From: Paracidovorax wautersii | GTDB taxonomy: Bacteria > Pseudomonadota > Gammaproteobacteria > Burkholderiales > Burkholderiaceae_C | DNA length: 64,000 nucleotides | Direction: 5' to 3' | NCBI GenBank assembly: GCA_009912175.1 | Contig: WNDQ01000001.1 | Location: 62,001 to 126,000, forward strand | Shown here: positions 26,491 through 37,391 of the stretch, one piece after another | Numbering within the stretch: the first letter of the stretch is position 1 | How the letters are laid out: every line of letters begins with the position of its first letter | Notes under the pieces: generated by a model | Told to the model about the DNA's origin: nothing | What the model saw: the letters and a program-made list of their open reading frames with translations, nothing else | The model's database searches: none | Made by a program: the position numbers and the translations under genes

Positions 26491-27375
26491 TCAATCGAGC
26501 TTTAGGTTCTTGAGGTAATCGCGGAACGAGCCACCCACCTGCGGGTGCTGCAGCGCCAGTTCGACCGTGGCTTCGAGGAAGCCTTCCTTGCTGCCGCAGT
26601 CGTAGCGCTTGCCCTGGTACTGGTAGGCGTACACCGATTCCTGCTTGATCAGTTCGGCAATCGCGTCGGTGAGCTGGATCTCGCCGCCCACGCCGCTCTT
26701 TTGCCGGGCGATCAGCTCGAAGATGGCTGGCGTGAGCACATAACGGCCCGCCACGCCGATGCGCGAAGGCGCCTTGTCCGGGCTGGGTTTTTCGACGATG
26801 TGGCTGACCTTAGTCAGGCGGTCGCCCGCGGCGTCGCCGGCCACGATGCCGTAGCGCTTGACCTGCTCCAGCGGCACTTCCTGCACCGCCAGGATGGACG
26901 ATTGCAGTTCGTTGAATTGCTCGGCCAGTTGCGCCGTGATGGCCGTCTCGCCAATCATGAGGTCGTCGGCCAGCAGCACGGCGAAGGGGTCGTCGCCGAC
27001 CAGGTGGCGTGCGCACAGCACGGCGTGGCCCAGGCCCAGCATGTGGGGCTGGCGCACGTAGGAGCACACCATGTCCTCGGGCATCAGGCTGTGGACCAGG
27101 GCCAGCAGTTCCTTCTTGCCGGCCGCTTCCAGCTCGTGTTCCAGTTCAAAAGCGGTGTCGAAGTGGTCCTCGATGGCGCGCTTGTTGCGGCCGTTGACGA
27201 AGATCATATGGCGGATGCCGGCGGCGTAGGCCTCTTCCACCGCGTACTGGATCAGCGGCTTGTCCACCACCGGCAGCATTTCCTTGGGTTGCGCCTTGGT
27301 CGCCGGCAAGAAACGCGTGCCCAGGCCAGCCACCGGAAAAACAGCCTTCGTCAGAATGGTTTTTGTTGTCGTCAT
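26491..27375 (-). CDS. galU: UTP-glucose-1-phosphate uridylyltransferase
   Basis: 294 aa nucleotidyltransferase making UDP-glucose. [21 protein letters not shown] at the N-terminus is the nucleotide-binding signature; [10 protein letters not shown] carries the metal-binding Asp, and [19 protein letters not shown] is a family block. Located convergently to tusA and upstream of hexR on the same strand, with a 167 bp gap. Confidence 0.95.
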   Translation of the reverse strand: MTTTKTILTKAVFPVAGLGTRFLPATKAQPKEMLPVVDKPLIQYAVEEAYAAGIRHMIFVNGRNKRAIEDHFDTAFELEHELEAAGKKELLALVHSLMPEDMVCSYVRQPHMLGLGHAVLCARHLVGDDPFAVLLADDLMIGETAITAQLAEQFNELQSSILAVQEVPLEQVKRYGIVAGDAAGDRLTKVSHIVEKPSPDKAPSRIGVAGRYVLTPAIFELIARQKSGVGGEIQLTDAIAELIKQESVYAYQYQGKRYDCGSKEGFLEATVELALQHPQVGGSFRDYLKNLKLD

Positions 27376-27542
27376 GAACAGTCAATCGATCAGAAAAATC
27401 AGGATGAAACAGGCCTTGCCAGCCCCGCGAATACCTTAAAGCCAGGGCCGGCAACTCCAGCGTAGGACAGAACCGCGCACACCCCCACGCCATCTCCGCG
27501 CAAAGCTGGCGCATCATAGCGCCGCGCCCAAGGCTGTCGCGC

Positions 27543-28391
27543 TCAGGTGTAACGCTTGTCGCGCAGGTTTTCGCGCATTTCCTCGAGCATGGGACGCAGC
27601 GTGTTGCCGCCGATGCGCAAGGCCACGCAGGTGGCCAGCACGTCGACGATGGTCAGGTGCAGCAGGCGCGAGACCATGGGGCTGTAGCGGTCGTAGCCTT
27701 CAGGGTGATCGGCCGCGAGGTGGATGTCGGCCAGGCCGGCCAGCGGCGAGCCGCTGGCGGTGATGACGACGGTCTTGGCGCCGTGCGCACGTGCGATTTC
27801 GGTGGCGTCGATCAGGTCGCGCGTGCGGCCCGAGTTGGAGATCACCACCACGCAGTCGCCCGGGCGCAGCACCGAGGCACTCATGATCTGCATGTGGCCG
27901 TCGCTGTAGGCCACCGTGTGCAGGCCCAGGCGGAAGAACTTGTGCTGCGCGTCCTGCGCGACGATGCCCGAGTTGCCCACACCGTAGAACTCGATGCGAT
28001 GGCCGCCCTCGTATGCAGCCATGAGCGCGGCCACCGCCTGGTCCATGGCGTGGCTGCTGGCGTCGTTACGGTACTTGAGGAAGGCCGCGACCGTGTTGTC
28101 GAGCACCTTGACCAGCACGTCGCCGGTCTTGTCGTCGGTGTCGACGCTGCGGTGGATGAAAGGCACGCCTTCGCTGACGCTGCCCACGAGCTTGAGCTTG
28201 AAATCGCTCAGGCCGTCGTAGCCCATGCTGCGGCAAAAACGCACGACGGTGGGCTTGCTCACGCTGGCGCGCTGCGCCAGCAGGCTCACGGGCTGGGTCG
28301 CGAAGGCGCGCGGGTCGTCGAGGACCAACTGGCCGACGCGCTGTTCGGCCGGGGCCAGGGAAGGCAGAGAGGCCTTGATGCGGTCAAGCAT
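27543..28391 (-). CDS. hexR: MurR/RpiR family regulator, HexR-like
   Basis: 282 aa. N-terminal HTH_6 domain (VSLLAQRASVSKPTVVRFCRSMGYDGLSDFKL) and C-terminal SIS sugar-phosphate domain (IEFYGVGNSGIVAQDAQHK, VVVISNSGRTRDLID). HexR represses or activates hexose catabolism genes and senses 2-keto-3-deoxy-6-phosphogluconate. The neighbours zwf, tal and pgi fit that role, and a HexR-like box lies upstream of zwf. Confidence 0.9.
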   Translation of the reverse strand: MLDRIKASLPSLAPAEQRVGQLVLDDPRAFATQPVSLLAQRASVSKPTVVRFCRSMGYDGLSDFKLKLVGSVSEGVPFIHRSVDTDDKTGDVLVKVLDNTVAAFLKYRNDASSHAMDQAVAALMAAYEGGHRIEFYGVGNSGIVAQDAQHKFFRLGLHTVAYSDGHMQIMSASVLRPGDCVVVISNSGRTRDLIDATEIARAHGAKTVVITASGSPLAGLADIHLAADHPEGYDRYSPMVSRLLHLTIVDVLATCVALRIGGNTLRPMLEEMRENLRDKRYT

Positions 28392-28481
28392 GACGTTCGA
28401 TGGAGGGAATCAGACAGGGCGCAAGCATAGCGGCCCCGCGCCCGCGCAGCCGCCTGGGGCTCAAACCCGGCCGGGCCATGC

Positions 28482-29939
28482 TCAGGATTCCTCGCTCCAG
28501 TGGTAGCCGTCGCGCGCGATCATCGCGCTGGACGCGCTCGGCCCCCAGGTGCCGGCCGGATAGGTGCGCGGGCCGCTGCTGTCCTGCTGCCAGTAGTCGA
28601 TCAGCGGCTCGACCCAGCGCCAGGCCTCTTCCTGCTCGTCGGCCCGCACGAACAGGTTGAGCCGGCCGTCGATGACGTCGAGCAGCAGGCGCTCGTAGGC
28701 CCCCACGCGCTCGCTGCCGAAACGTTTGTCGAAGTCCAGGTCGAGCTGCACCGACGACAACGAATTCATGTTGCGCCGGTTGTTGGCGCCCTGCGCCAGC
28801 AGGTGCAATTCGAGCCCGTCGCGCGGCTGCAGGTTGATCACCAGCTGATTGGCCGCGCCGCCGCCGGGCAGCTTGAAGATGCTGTGCGGCACCGGCCGGA
28901 AGTTGATAACGATGCGCCCGTCGCGCCCGGCCAGGCGCTTGCCGGTGCGGATGTAGAAGGGCACGCCGGCCCAGCGCCAGCTCACGATCTCGGTGCGCAG
29001 CGCCACAAAGGTCTCGGTATGGCTGTCGGGCGCCACGCCGGCTTCGTCGCGGTAGCCCGGCACCCGTTCGCCGTTGATCTTGCCGGCCTCGTACTGGCCG
29101 CGCACGGCATGCTGCGTGAGCGTCTCGGGCGTCCAGGGCTTGAGCGCGCGCAGCACCTTGAGTTTTTCGTCGCGAATGGCGTCGGCATGGTCGCTGATGG
29201 GCGGCTCCATGCCGATGGCGCACAGCAGTTGCAGCGCATGGTTCTGTACCATGTCGCGCAGTGCGCCGGCGTTGTCGTAGAAAGGGCCGCGCTTTTCCAC
29301 GCCCAGTTCTTCGGCCAGCGTGATCTGGATGTTGGCGACGTTCTCGCGGCGCAGCAGCGGCTCGAAGATGGCGTTGCCAAAACGCAGCGCCAGCAGGTTC
29401 TGGACCGACGGCTTGCCCAGGTAATGGTCGATGCGAAAGACCTGGTTCTCGCCAAAGGCCTCGCCCACCTTCTGGTTGATCGCGCGGTTGGAAGCCAGGT
29501 CGTAGCCCAGCGGCTTTTCCAGCACGATGCGGGTGCGCGCGGTGTTAAGGCCGGCGGCCGCGAGTTGCTCGATCACCTGCGTGAACAGGTCGGGCGCGGT
29601 GGCGACATACATGACGACGGTGTCGGCATCACGCTCGGCCAGCGTGGCCTTCAGCGCCTGGAAATCGTCGGCCTGCGACACGTCCATGCGCTGGTAGAAC
29701 AGCCGGGCGGCGAATTGGTCGAACTCCTGCGAACTCGGCCGCTTGGCCGTCTCGACCTGCGCCAGGCGCTCGTCCATCTGCTGGCGGTACTCCTCGTGGC
29801 TGGAGTCGTGCCGCCCGACGCCGATGATGCGGCCGTCCTTGGGCAGAGTGCCGTGCCGAAACGCCTGGAACAGCGCCGGCATCAGCTTGCGCCACGCCAG
29901 ATCGCCGGTTCCACCAAATAAGACCAGATCAAAACTCAT
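28482..29939 (-). CDS. zwf: Glucose-6-phosphate 1-dehydrogenase
   Basis: 485 aa, the usual length. The NADP motif FGGTGDLAWRKLMPAL is at the N-terminus and the active-site block RIDHYLGKPSVQNLLALRFGN contains the conserved His-Tyr-Leu-Gly-Lys. First step of the oxidative pentose phosphate/Entner-Doudoroff route. Same strand as hexR, 90 bp apart. Confidence 0.97.
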   Translation of the reverse strand: MSFDLVLFGGTGDLAWRKLMPALFQAFRHGTLPKDGRIIGVGRHDSSHEEYRQQMDERLAQVETAKRPSSQEFDQFAARLFYQRMDVSQADDFQALKATLAERDADTVVMYVATAPDLFTQVIEQLAAAGLNTARTRIVLEKPLGYDLASNRAINQKVGEAFGENQVFRIDHYLGKPSVQNLLALRFGNAIFEPLLRRENVANIQITLAEELGVEKRGPFYDNAGALRDMVQNHALQLLCAIGMEPPISDHADAIRDEKLKVLRALKPWTPETLTQHAVRGQYEAGKINGERVPGYRDEAGVAPDSHTETFVALRTEIVSWRWAGVPFYIRTGKRLAGRDGRIVINFRPVPHSIFKLPGGGAANQLVINLQPRDGLELHLLAQGANNRRNMNSLSSVQLDLDFDKRFGSERVGAYERLLLDVIDGRLNLFVRADEQEEAWRWVEPLIDYWQQDSSGPRTYPAGTWGPSASSAMIARDGYHWSEES

Positions 29940-29982
29940 GGTGTCGCCGTGAGAGCAAAGGAAAAGAAGGAGGAAGCGTCAA

Positions 29983-29997
29983 TGTAACTTAGTTTCA
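29983..29997. promoter_or_regulatory. HexR-like operator upstream of zwf
   Basis: TGTAACTTAGTTTCA is an imperfect palindrome (TGTAAC / GTTTCA) resembling the TGTAATTAAATTACA-type HexR box, 44 bp upstream of the zwf start. A related half-site (TGTAATAATGTG) sits just before tal at about 30886. Confidence 0.45.
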
Positions 29998-30058
29998 TAC
30001 GCTACAGAAAACCGCTGCCGCAAGCCCCCTGTGGCCGGATGAAACCGAATGAGATCGC

Positions 30059-30790
30059 TCACACGGCCGTCTTGATCACGCGGCGCACGGGGAAGCCCAG
30101 GACGCCAGCATAGCCGAGCAGATCGCGCACGACAGCCGCCTGCAGACGCGGACGGCGCGATAGCACCCACAGGCAGCGGCGGTCGGGCGAGCCGATCAGC
30201 ACGTGCTGGTAGTCCTCGTCGAGCTGGATGACCCAGTGGTCGTGCCACACCGCCGGTAGCCAGCTCAGCCAGGCCGACGCAAAACGCACACCCAGCCGCC
30301 CGGGCCGGTGCACGCCCGGCACGGCCAGGCGGCGCGCCACGCCCTGCACGGCCTCGACATGGCCGTCCTGGCCCACGAAGCGGTTGAGCACCTGGACGGC
30401 CCCGTCGCGCCGCAGGCTGTAGTGGGCGCTCACCTGCCCATCACCGTAGCGCTGGAAACGGTTGGGCAGGCGCGCCTGCTCGTACCAGGTGCCGCAGAAA
30501 CGCGCCAGGTCCACGTCCGCGACCACCGGCAGGGTCTGGCCGTCCTGCCCGCTGCGCACATGCCGCACGGCCAAGTAGGCCGCCACGCCAGCCACACCCG
30601 CCACGCCCAGCCAGGCGGCCGTGCGGGGCGTCAGCAGGGCGCCGGCCCGGGCCGGCGATGCCCGCGCCACAGGCGCCGCCGACGCCAGCCGCTGTGCCGC
30701 GCGGGCACGGCCGCGCCGCAACGGCCTGGCGGCCCGCAAATCCTTGCCGGCTTCAGCGACTTTTTTCGGGGTTCTTGCAAAGAAACTCAT
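30059..30790 (-). CDS. Lipocalin (Blc-like) with N-terminal basic/membrane segment
   Basis: About 243 aa. Basic N-terminal region, one hydrophobic helix (AAWLGVAGVAGVAAYLAV, about residues 55-75), then a Blc-type lipocalin: FCGTWYEQARLPNRFQ (G-x-W motif), HYSLRRDGAVQVLNR, and HVLIGSPDRRCLWVLSRRP. Outer-membrane Blc lipocalins bind lysophospholipids; this one has no lipobox and looks membrane-anchored instead. Start ATG 30790 preferred; a GTG at 30799 is possible. Confidence 0.82.
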   Translation of the reverse strand: MSFFARTPKKVAEAGKDLRAARPLRRGRARAAQRLASAAPVARASPARAGALLTPRTAAWLGVAGVAGVAAYLAVRHVRSGQDGQTLPVVADVDLARFCGTWYEQARLPNRFQRYGDGQVSAHYSLRRDGAVQVLNRFVGQDGHVEAVQGVARRLAVPGVHRPGRLGVRFASAWLSWLPAVWHDHWVIQLDEDYQHVLIGSPDRRCLWVLSRRPRLQAAVVRDLLGYAGVLGFPVRRVIKTAV

Positions 30791-30900
30791 GACTGGCACT
30801 ATGTCCCATGGAAGGCCTGCTGTAGATCGGACAGGCCGACTGCAGCCTTGTCGGCATTTGCTGACATGATGGCGGGTTTTCAGCTTGTAATAATGTGACC

Positions 30901-31848
30901 ATGAACCAACTCGACGCCCTCAAGCAATACACCACCGTGGTGGCCGACACCGGCGACTTCCGACAACTGAGCGCCTACCAGCCTCAGGACGCGACGACCA
31001 ACCCGTCGCTCATCCTCAAGGCCGTCCAGAAGGACGAATACGCCTCGCTGCTCAAGGAAACCGTGCAAGCCCACCGCGGCAAGCCGGTCGACCAGATCAT
31101 CGACCACCTGCTGGTTCGCTTCGGCAAGGAGATCCTGGCATTGATCCCGGGCCGCGTCTCCACCGAAGTGGACGCCCGCCTGTCCTTCGACACGCAGGCC
31201 ACCTACGAACGCGCCCACCGCCTGATCGACCTCTACAAGGCCGAAGGCATCGACACGCGCCGCGTGCTGATCAAGATCGCCTCCACCTGGGAAGGCATCA
31301 AGGCCGCCGAGAAGCTCGAACAAGAAGGCATCCGCTGCAACCTCACGCTGCTGTTCTCGTTCGCGCAGGCCGTGGCCTGCGGCGAGGCCAAGGTCCAGCT
31401 GATCTCGCCCTTCGTCGGCCGCATCTACGACTGGTACAAGAAGACCGCGGGCGCGCAGTGGGACGAAGCCGCCAACGCCGGCGCCAACGACCCGGGCGTG
31501 AAGTCGGTGCGCAGCATCTACAACCACTACAAGCACTTTGGCGTGAAGACCGAGGTCATGGGCGCGAGCTTTCGCAACGTCGGCCAGATCACCGCGCTGG
31601 CCGGCAGCGACCTGCTGACCATCAGCCCCGACCTGCTGGCCCAACTGGCCGAAAGCAACGAGCCGCTGCAACAAGCGCTCGACCCGCAAGGCGCCAAGGA
31701 CCTCAAGCTCGACCCCGTCAGCTACGACGAGCCGGCCTTCCGTTACGCGCTCAACGAAGACGCGATGGCCACCGAGAAGCTGGCCGAAGGCATCCGCGCC
31801 TTCGCGGCCGACGCCATCAAGCTCGAAAAGCTCATCGCCGCGCTCTGA
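30901..31848 (+). CDS. tal: Transaldolase
   Basis: 315 aa. The N-terminal block [12 protein letters not shown] and [13 protein letters not shown], with the Schiff-base Lys near residue 130, are diagnostic. Transfers dihydroxyacetone units between sedoheptulose-7-P and glyceraldehyde-3-P. ATG 30901 gives the normal N-terminus. Followed by its own terminator and then pgi. Confidence 0.97.
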   Translation: MNQLDALKQYTTVVADTGDFRQLSAYQPQDATTNPSLILKAVQKDEYASLLKETVQAHRGKPVDQIIDHLLVRFGKEILALIPGRVSTEVDARLSFDTQATYERAHRLIDLYKAEGIDTRRVLIKIASTWEGIKAAEKLEQEGIRCNLTLLFSFAQAVACGEAKVQLISPFVGRIYDWYKKTAGAQWDEAANAGANDPGVKSVRSIYNHYKHFGVKTEVMGASFRNVGQITALAGSDLLTISPDLLAQLAESNEPLQQALDPQGAKDLKLDPVSYDEPAFRYALNEDAMATEKLAEGIRAFAADAIKLEKLIAAL

Positions 31849-31859
31849 TCGCACTGCCC

Positions 31860-31884
31860 AAGGCCTGTTTCCGCAGGCCTTTTT
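31860..31884 (+). terminator. Terminator of tal
   Basis: AAGGCCTG / CAGGCCTT with a 6 nt loop followed by a T-run, 11 nt after the stop codon. Confidence 0.8.
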
Positions 31885-31991
31885 ACCGCGGCTCACCCAA
31901 GGCCGGCCGCCGCCATACGAGCGCCGCGTGCCGCACCTTGAGAGCCGCCCCGCCCATTCGCCGTCCGCGACCGATTGAAGCCATCGTCACC

Positions 31992-33569
31992 ATGACCACC
32001 GCACTGCCCTCGTTGCCCGCCACCACCCGCTGCGACCAGACGCCCGCCTGGCAGGCCCTGCACGCGCACTTCGACGCCGCCGGCCAGCACTTCGACGCCC
32101 GCCGCGCACTGGCCGACGACCCGCAGCGCGTGACGGCCCTGACCTTGGATGCGCCTTACGTCAGCGCCGACCTGTCCAAGAACCGGATCGACGCCGAGAC
32201 CGGGCAGCTGCTGCTCTCGCTGGCCCAGCAAAGCGGCCTGGAAACCTGGCGCGACGCCCTGTTCGCCGGCCTGCCCATCAACAACACCGAGCAACGCCAG
32301 GTGCTGCACACGGCACTGCGCCACCAGGGCCTGGCGCACGAAGTGCCCTGGGGCCAGGCGATCGACCTCGAAGAGGTGCGCACCACACGCGCGGCCATGC
32401 TGGCCTATGCCGAACGCGTGCGCGCCGACGCGGCCATCACCGACATCGTCAACATCGGCATCGGCGGCTCCGACCTCGGCCCGCAGATGGCCGTGCTCGC
32501 GCTCGAAGAATTCCGCGACCCGGGCAAACGTTTTCACTTCGTCTCCAACATCGACGGCCACGAACTGGCCGGCGTGCTGGCACAGGTCAAGCCCGAGAGC
32601 ACGCTGTTCCTGGTCGCCTCCAAGACCTTCACCACCATCGAGACGATGACCAACGCGCGCTCGGCCAAGGCCTGGTTCGAAGCGCACGGCGGCACCGACA
32701 TCGCACGCCACTTCGCGGCCCTGACCACCAACGTGCAGGCCGCGGCCGACTTCGGCATCAGCACCACCTTCGGCTTCTGGGACTGGGTGGGCGGCCGCTA
32801 TTCGTTGTGGTCATCCATCGGCCTGCCGATCGCCATTGCCATCGGCGCGCAGCGCTTCGACGAATTCCTGGCCGGCGCCGCCGCCATGGACGAGCACTTC
32901 CGCACCGCCCCGCTCGCGCAGAACCTGCCCGTGCGCCTGGGCCTGCTGGACGTCTGGTACCGCAACTTCCACGGCTTTACCAGCCGCTGCGTCGCGCCCT
33001 ACCACCAGGGCCTGCGCCGCCTGCCGGCCTACCTGCAGCAGCTGGAAATGGAAAGCAACGGCAAACGCGTGGACCGCCACGGCGCGGCCGTGGCCTACGG
33101 CACCTCGCCCGTGGTCTGGGGCGAGCCAGGCACCAACGGCCAGCACGCTTTCTTCCAGATGCTGCACCAGGGCACGGACGTGGTGCCGGTCGAGTTCATC
33201 GTCACCCGCGAAGCCGCGCACGACCTGCCTGGCCACCACGCCAAGCTGCTGGCCAACGCCGTGGCGCAAGCCCAGGCCTTTCTGCAGGGCCAGCAAGGCG
33301 CCGACGGCGCGCGCGACTTCCCGGGCAACCGCCCGAGCACCTTCTTCATCCTGGAGCGGCTGGAGCCGGCCTCGCTGGGCGCACTGATCGCGCTGTACGA
33401 GCACCGCGTGTTCACCAGCGGCGCGATCTGGGGCATCAACAGCTTCGACCAGTTCGGTGTGGAGCTGGGCAAGGTGCTGGCCAAGGACATCGAGCCGCGC
33501 CTGGCCTCGGGCGACATCGCGGGGCTCGACGCCTCGACGGCGGCGTTGGTGCGGCAGTTGCGCGGCTGA
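31992..33569 (+). CDS. pgi: Glucose-6-phosphate isomerase
   Basis: 525 aa. NIGIGGSDLGPQM is the phosphate-binding signature; VASKTFTTIETMTN and a GVELGKVLAKDIEPRL-type C-terminal helix carry family catalytic residues. Interconverts glucose-6-P and fructose-6-P. Together with zwf, tal and hexR it forms a hexose-phosphate cluster. Confidence 0.97.
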   Translation: MTTALPSLPATTRCDQTPAWQALHAHFDAAGQHFDARRALADDPQRVTALTLDAPYVSADLSKNRIDAETGQLLLSLAQQSGLETWRDALFAGLPINNTEQRQVLHTALRHQGLAHEVPWGQAIDLEEVRTTRAAMLAYAERVRADAAITDIVNIGIGGSDLGPQMAVLALEEFRDPGKRFHFVSNIDGHELAGVLAQVKPESTLFLVASKTFTTIETMTNARSAKAWFEAHGGTDIARHFAALTTNVQAAADFGISTTFGFWDWVGGRYSLWSSIGLPIAIAIGAQRFDEFLAGAAAMDEHFRTAPLAQNLPVRLGLLDVWYRNFHGFTSRCVAPYHQGLRRLPAYLQQLEMESNGKRVDRHGAAVAYGTSPVVWGEPGTNGQHAFFQMLHQGTDVVPVEFIVTREAAHDLPGHHAKLLANAVAQAQAFLQGQQGADGARDFPGNRPSTFFILERLEPASLGALIALYEHRVFTSGAIWGINSFDQFGVELGKVLAKDIEPRLASGDIAGLDASTAALVRQLRG

Positions 33570-33646
33570 GCCAGCCGCCGCCTTGGCGATCCACCCGACC
33601 CTGGTTGCCATGTGTCGATTAGCGACCTGAAAAGCGTTCCATGTCT

Positions 33647-34927
33647 TCAATCAATCCCGTGGAACACCGCGTCGTCCGGGCCGACCATGCTCGGGCGGCG
33701 CCACGTGGCATCGCGCATCGAGCGCTGCACCTGGCCATCGACCCCCATCAGCACCGCAAAAATCGCCATGCGCACCGGAATGCCATTGTCGGTCTGGCGG
33801 AAGATCGCCAGGCGCGAATCGTGGTTCAGGTCGGTGCTCAGGTCATTCGCATCGGGCCGGCCATCGCGCGGCAGCGGGTGCATGATCAGCGTATCGGGCC
33901 CGCAGGTGGCGTCGATCATCGCCTTGTTGATCTGGAACTCGGGCGTGTAGCCCTCGATGTTCTCGTTCTGGAAACGCTCCTTCTGGATGCGCGTCGCATA
34001 CACCACATCCGCGCCCTTGAGGCCCTGCGGCAAATCGTAGGTCTGCTCGACCACGTTGTCGTTCCTGGCGATGCGCTCGAGCACATAGGACGGCATCTCC
34101 AGCCCCTTGGGCGAGACCAGCGTGATCTTCAGCCCCTTGTAGAGCGACAGCAGCTTGGCCAGCGAATGCACCGTGCGGCCGTACTTGAGGTCGCCCACCA
34201 TGGCAATGTGCGCGCCGTCGACCAGCTTGCCCAGGCGCGAGAACTCGCGCTGGATGGTGTACAGATCCAGCAGCGCCTGGCTCGGGTGCTCGCCCGGGCC
34301 GTCGCCCGCGTTGATCACCGGAATGTTGGTCGCGCGCGCGAACTCGGCGACCGAGCCCTGCTCGGGGTGGCGCACCACCAGCGCGTCCACATAGCCCGCC
34401 ATCACGCGGCTGGTGTCGTAGATCGACTCGCCCTTGGCCATCGACGAGAACGTGAAACCCGTCGTGTCGCACACCGAGCCGCCCAGGCGGGCAAAGGCCG
34501 CGCCAAAACTCACGCGGGTGCGCGTGCTGGCCTCGAAGAACAGATTGCCCAGCACCGCGCCTTCGAGCACGCGCGAGATCTTCTGGCGGCGTGCGATCGG
34601 CTGCATGACGTCGGCCACGCGGAACAGCGCCTCGGCCGACTCGCGCGAGAATTGGTCCACCGACAGCAGTTGCGGGCGGCCTTCAAAGGCGATGGCATCC
34701 ACCAGCGGCTGACTGTGTACGCTCTGCGTCGACTCTTCCTGGCGCTGCAGGATTTCGGTGACAAAACGCTCGACGATCTCGGGCATCGCGCGCGACTCCT
34801 GCGAGTCGTCGGGCAGCAGCCACGTGTCCAGCGCCCGGCGCGAAACCCCAATGCGGGTGGCAAAGGCTTCACGCGTCATGTTGAGGCGACGCATCGCATC
34901 GCGCAGGAAAGTCTGTTGAACGCTCAC
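33647..34927 (-). CDS. pyrB: Aspartate carbamoyltransferase fused to an N-terminal helix-turn-helix domain
   Basis: 426 aa. Residues about 15-37 (LNMTREAFATRIGVSRRALD) form an Xre-like HTH, linked by a helical segment to a full ATCase catalytic chain from about residue 70. STRTR at 134-138 binds carbamoyl phosphate; GDLKYGRTVHSL and HPLPRDGR are PyrB signatures. Catalyses the first committed pyrimidine step. Start GTG at 34927 is preferred; a GTG at 34954 lies inside the upstream palindrome and is less likely. No pyrI gene is adjacent. The HTH suggests DNA binding, perhaps autoregulation. Confidence 0.88.
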   Translation of the reverse strand: MSVQQTFLRDAMRRLNMTREAFATRIGVSRRALDTWLLPDDSQESRAMPEIVERFVTEILQRQEESTQSVHSQPLVDAIAFEGRPQLLSVDQFSRESAEALFRVADVMQPIARRQKISRVLEGAVLGNLFFEASTRTRVSFGAAFARLGGSVCDTTGFTFSSMAKGESIYDTSRVMAGYVDALVVRHPEQGSVAEFARATNIPVINAGDGPGEHPSQALLDLYTIQREFSRLGKLVDGAHIAMVGDLKYGRTVHSLAKLLSLYKGLKITLVSPKGLEMPSYVLERIARNDNVVEQTYDLPQGLKGADVVYATRIQKERFQNENIEGYTPEFQINKAMIDATCGPDTLIMHPLPRDGRPDANDLSTDLNHDSRLAIFRQTDNGIPVRMAIFAVLMGVDGQVQRSMRDATWRRPSMVGPDDAVFHGID

Positions 34928-34942
34928 GGCATCAGCCCCAGA

Positions 34943-34969
34943 GATAATATACACAGAGCGTATATTATC
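34943..34969. promoter_or_regulatory. 10+10 bp palindrome upstream of HTH-ATCase (candidate autoregulatory operator)
   Basis: GATAATATAC (34943-34952) and GTATATTATC (34960-34969) are perfect complements separated by 7 bp. The AT-rich site overlaps where the core promoter should be, 16 bp upstream of the start codon. Confidence 0.65.
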
Positions 34970-34990
34970 AGTTCCACTGTGAAACGGCCA

Positions 34991-35018
34991 TAAAAAAACG
35001 GTCCTCGCGGACCGTTTT
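34991..35018 (-). terminator. Terminator of groESL
   Basis: On the minus strand AAAACGGTCC / GGACCGTTTT with a 4 nt loop followed by TTTTTTTA. Confidence 0.9.
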
Positions 35019-35088
35019 GATCGGGTGGCAGGCGCAGCGCCGAAGCGCCTGGCCTGCCGCCGATTCCGGCTCAGCCGGAATACGCTTC

Positions 35089-36756
<1,668 letters not shown>

Positions 36757-36796
36757 TCAATCGAGAAAGTTCGGGGGAAGGAAACGCGGGACGCGA

Positions 36797-37090
36797 TTAC
36801 TTCTGCACCACGGCGAACAGTTCTTCTTCCTTGATCACCAGCAGTTCCTGGCCGTCAACCTTGACGCTCTGGCCGCTGTACTTGCCGAACAGGACGCGGT
36901 CGCCGACGCTCACGCCCAGGGCCACGAATTCGCCCTTGTCGTTCTTCTTGCCGGGACCGACGGCGATGACTTCGCCTTGGTCGGGCTTTTCAGCGGCGTT
37001 GTCGGGGATGACGATGCCGGAGGCGGTCTTGGTTTCGTTTTCCAGACGCTTGACGATCACGCGATCGTGCAGGGGACGAAGGCTGCTCAT
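36797..37090 (-). CDS. groS: Co-chaperonin GroES (10 kDa)
   Basis: 97 aa. [37 protein letters not shown] and the mobile-loop region are standard. First gene of the groSL operon, with CIRCE and a heat-shock-type promoter upstream. Confidence 0.99.
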   Translation of the reverse strand: MSSLRPLHDRVIVKRLENETKTASGIVIPDNAAEKPDQGEVIAVGPGKKNDKGEFVALGVSVGDRVLFGKYSGQSVKVDGQELLVIKEEELFAVVQK

Positions 37091-37219
37091 AGCTACTCCT
37101 TGAATGCTTGCAAAAAGGCTTGCGTTTCAACGCAAAGACAAGAAAAAACGCGGGCTTACAAAGATCGAGAACGATCCAGGCAAGTCTGCGCCCAGAACTT
37201 GACGGCGGGATGAATGCTG

Positions 37220-37246
37220 CTAGCACTCAACCCACACGAGTGCTAA
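37220..37246 (-). promoter_or_regulatory. CIRCE element (HrcA operator) upstream of groS
   Basis: Minus strand TTAGCACTC-N9-GAGTGCTAG; only the last base differs from the CIRCE consensus. Implies HrcA repression of groESL. Confidence 0.96.
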
Positions 37247-37274
37247 TAATAAGGGATCGCTTCGCGATTTCAAG
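37247..37274 (-). promoter_or_regulatory. Heat-shock (sigma-32 type) promoter of groESL
   Basis: CTTGAAA, 12 bp, CCCTTATTA on the minus strand resembles the RpoH consensus. An overlapping sigma-70 reading (TTGAAA, 16 bp, TATTAT) is also possible. Immediately upstream of CIRCE, giving dual control. Confidence 0.65.
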
Positions 37275-37338
37275 CTTTTTTTGGCAGATGGATAGACGCA
37301 GGCCGTCGTTGGATCGTGGAGGGTGCTTGTCACCCTTT

Positions 37339-37350
37339 ATCAATATTGAT
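37339..37350. promoter_or_regulatory. AT-rich palindrome upstream of TonB receptor
   Basis: ATCAATATTGAT is a perfect 12 bp palindrome between a TTGTCA -35-like box (37327) and a TATCAT -10-like box (37352). Could be a metal-regulator (Zur/Fur-like) site; the match to either consensus is weak. Confidence 0.35.
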
Positions 37351-37391
37351 TTATCATTACAAATCTTCATGTCACCACATCCGACAACAAC

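Noticed and set aside
30895..30900. GTG start for transaldolase two codons before ATG
   Set aside because: ATG at 30901 gives the conserved N-terminus; the GTG adds nothing supported.
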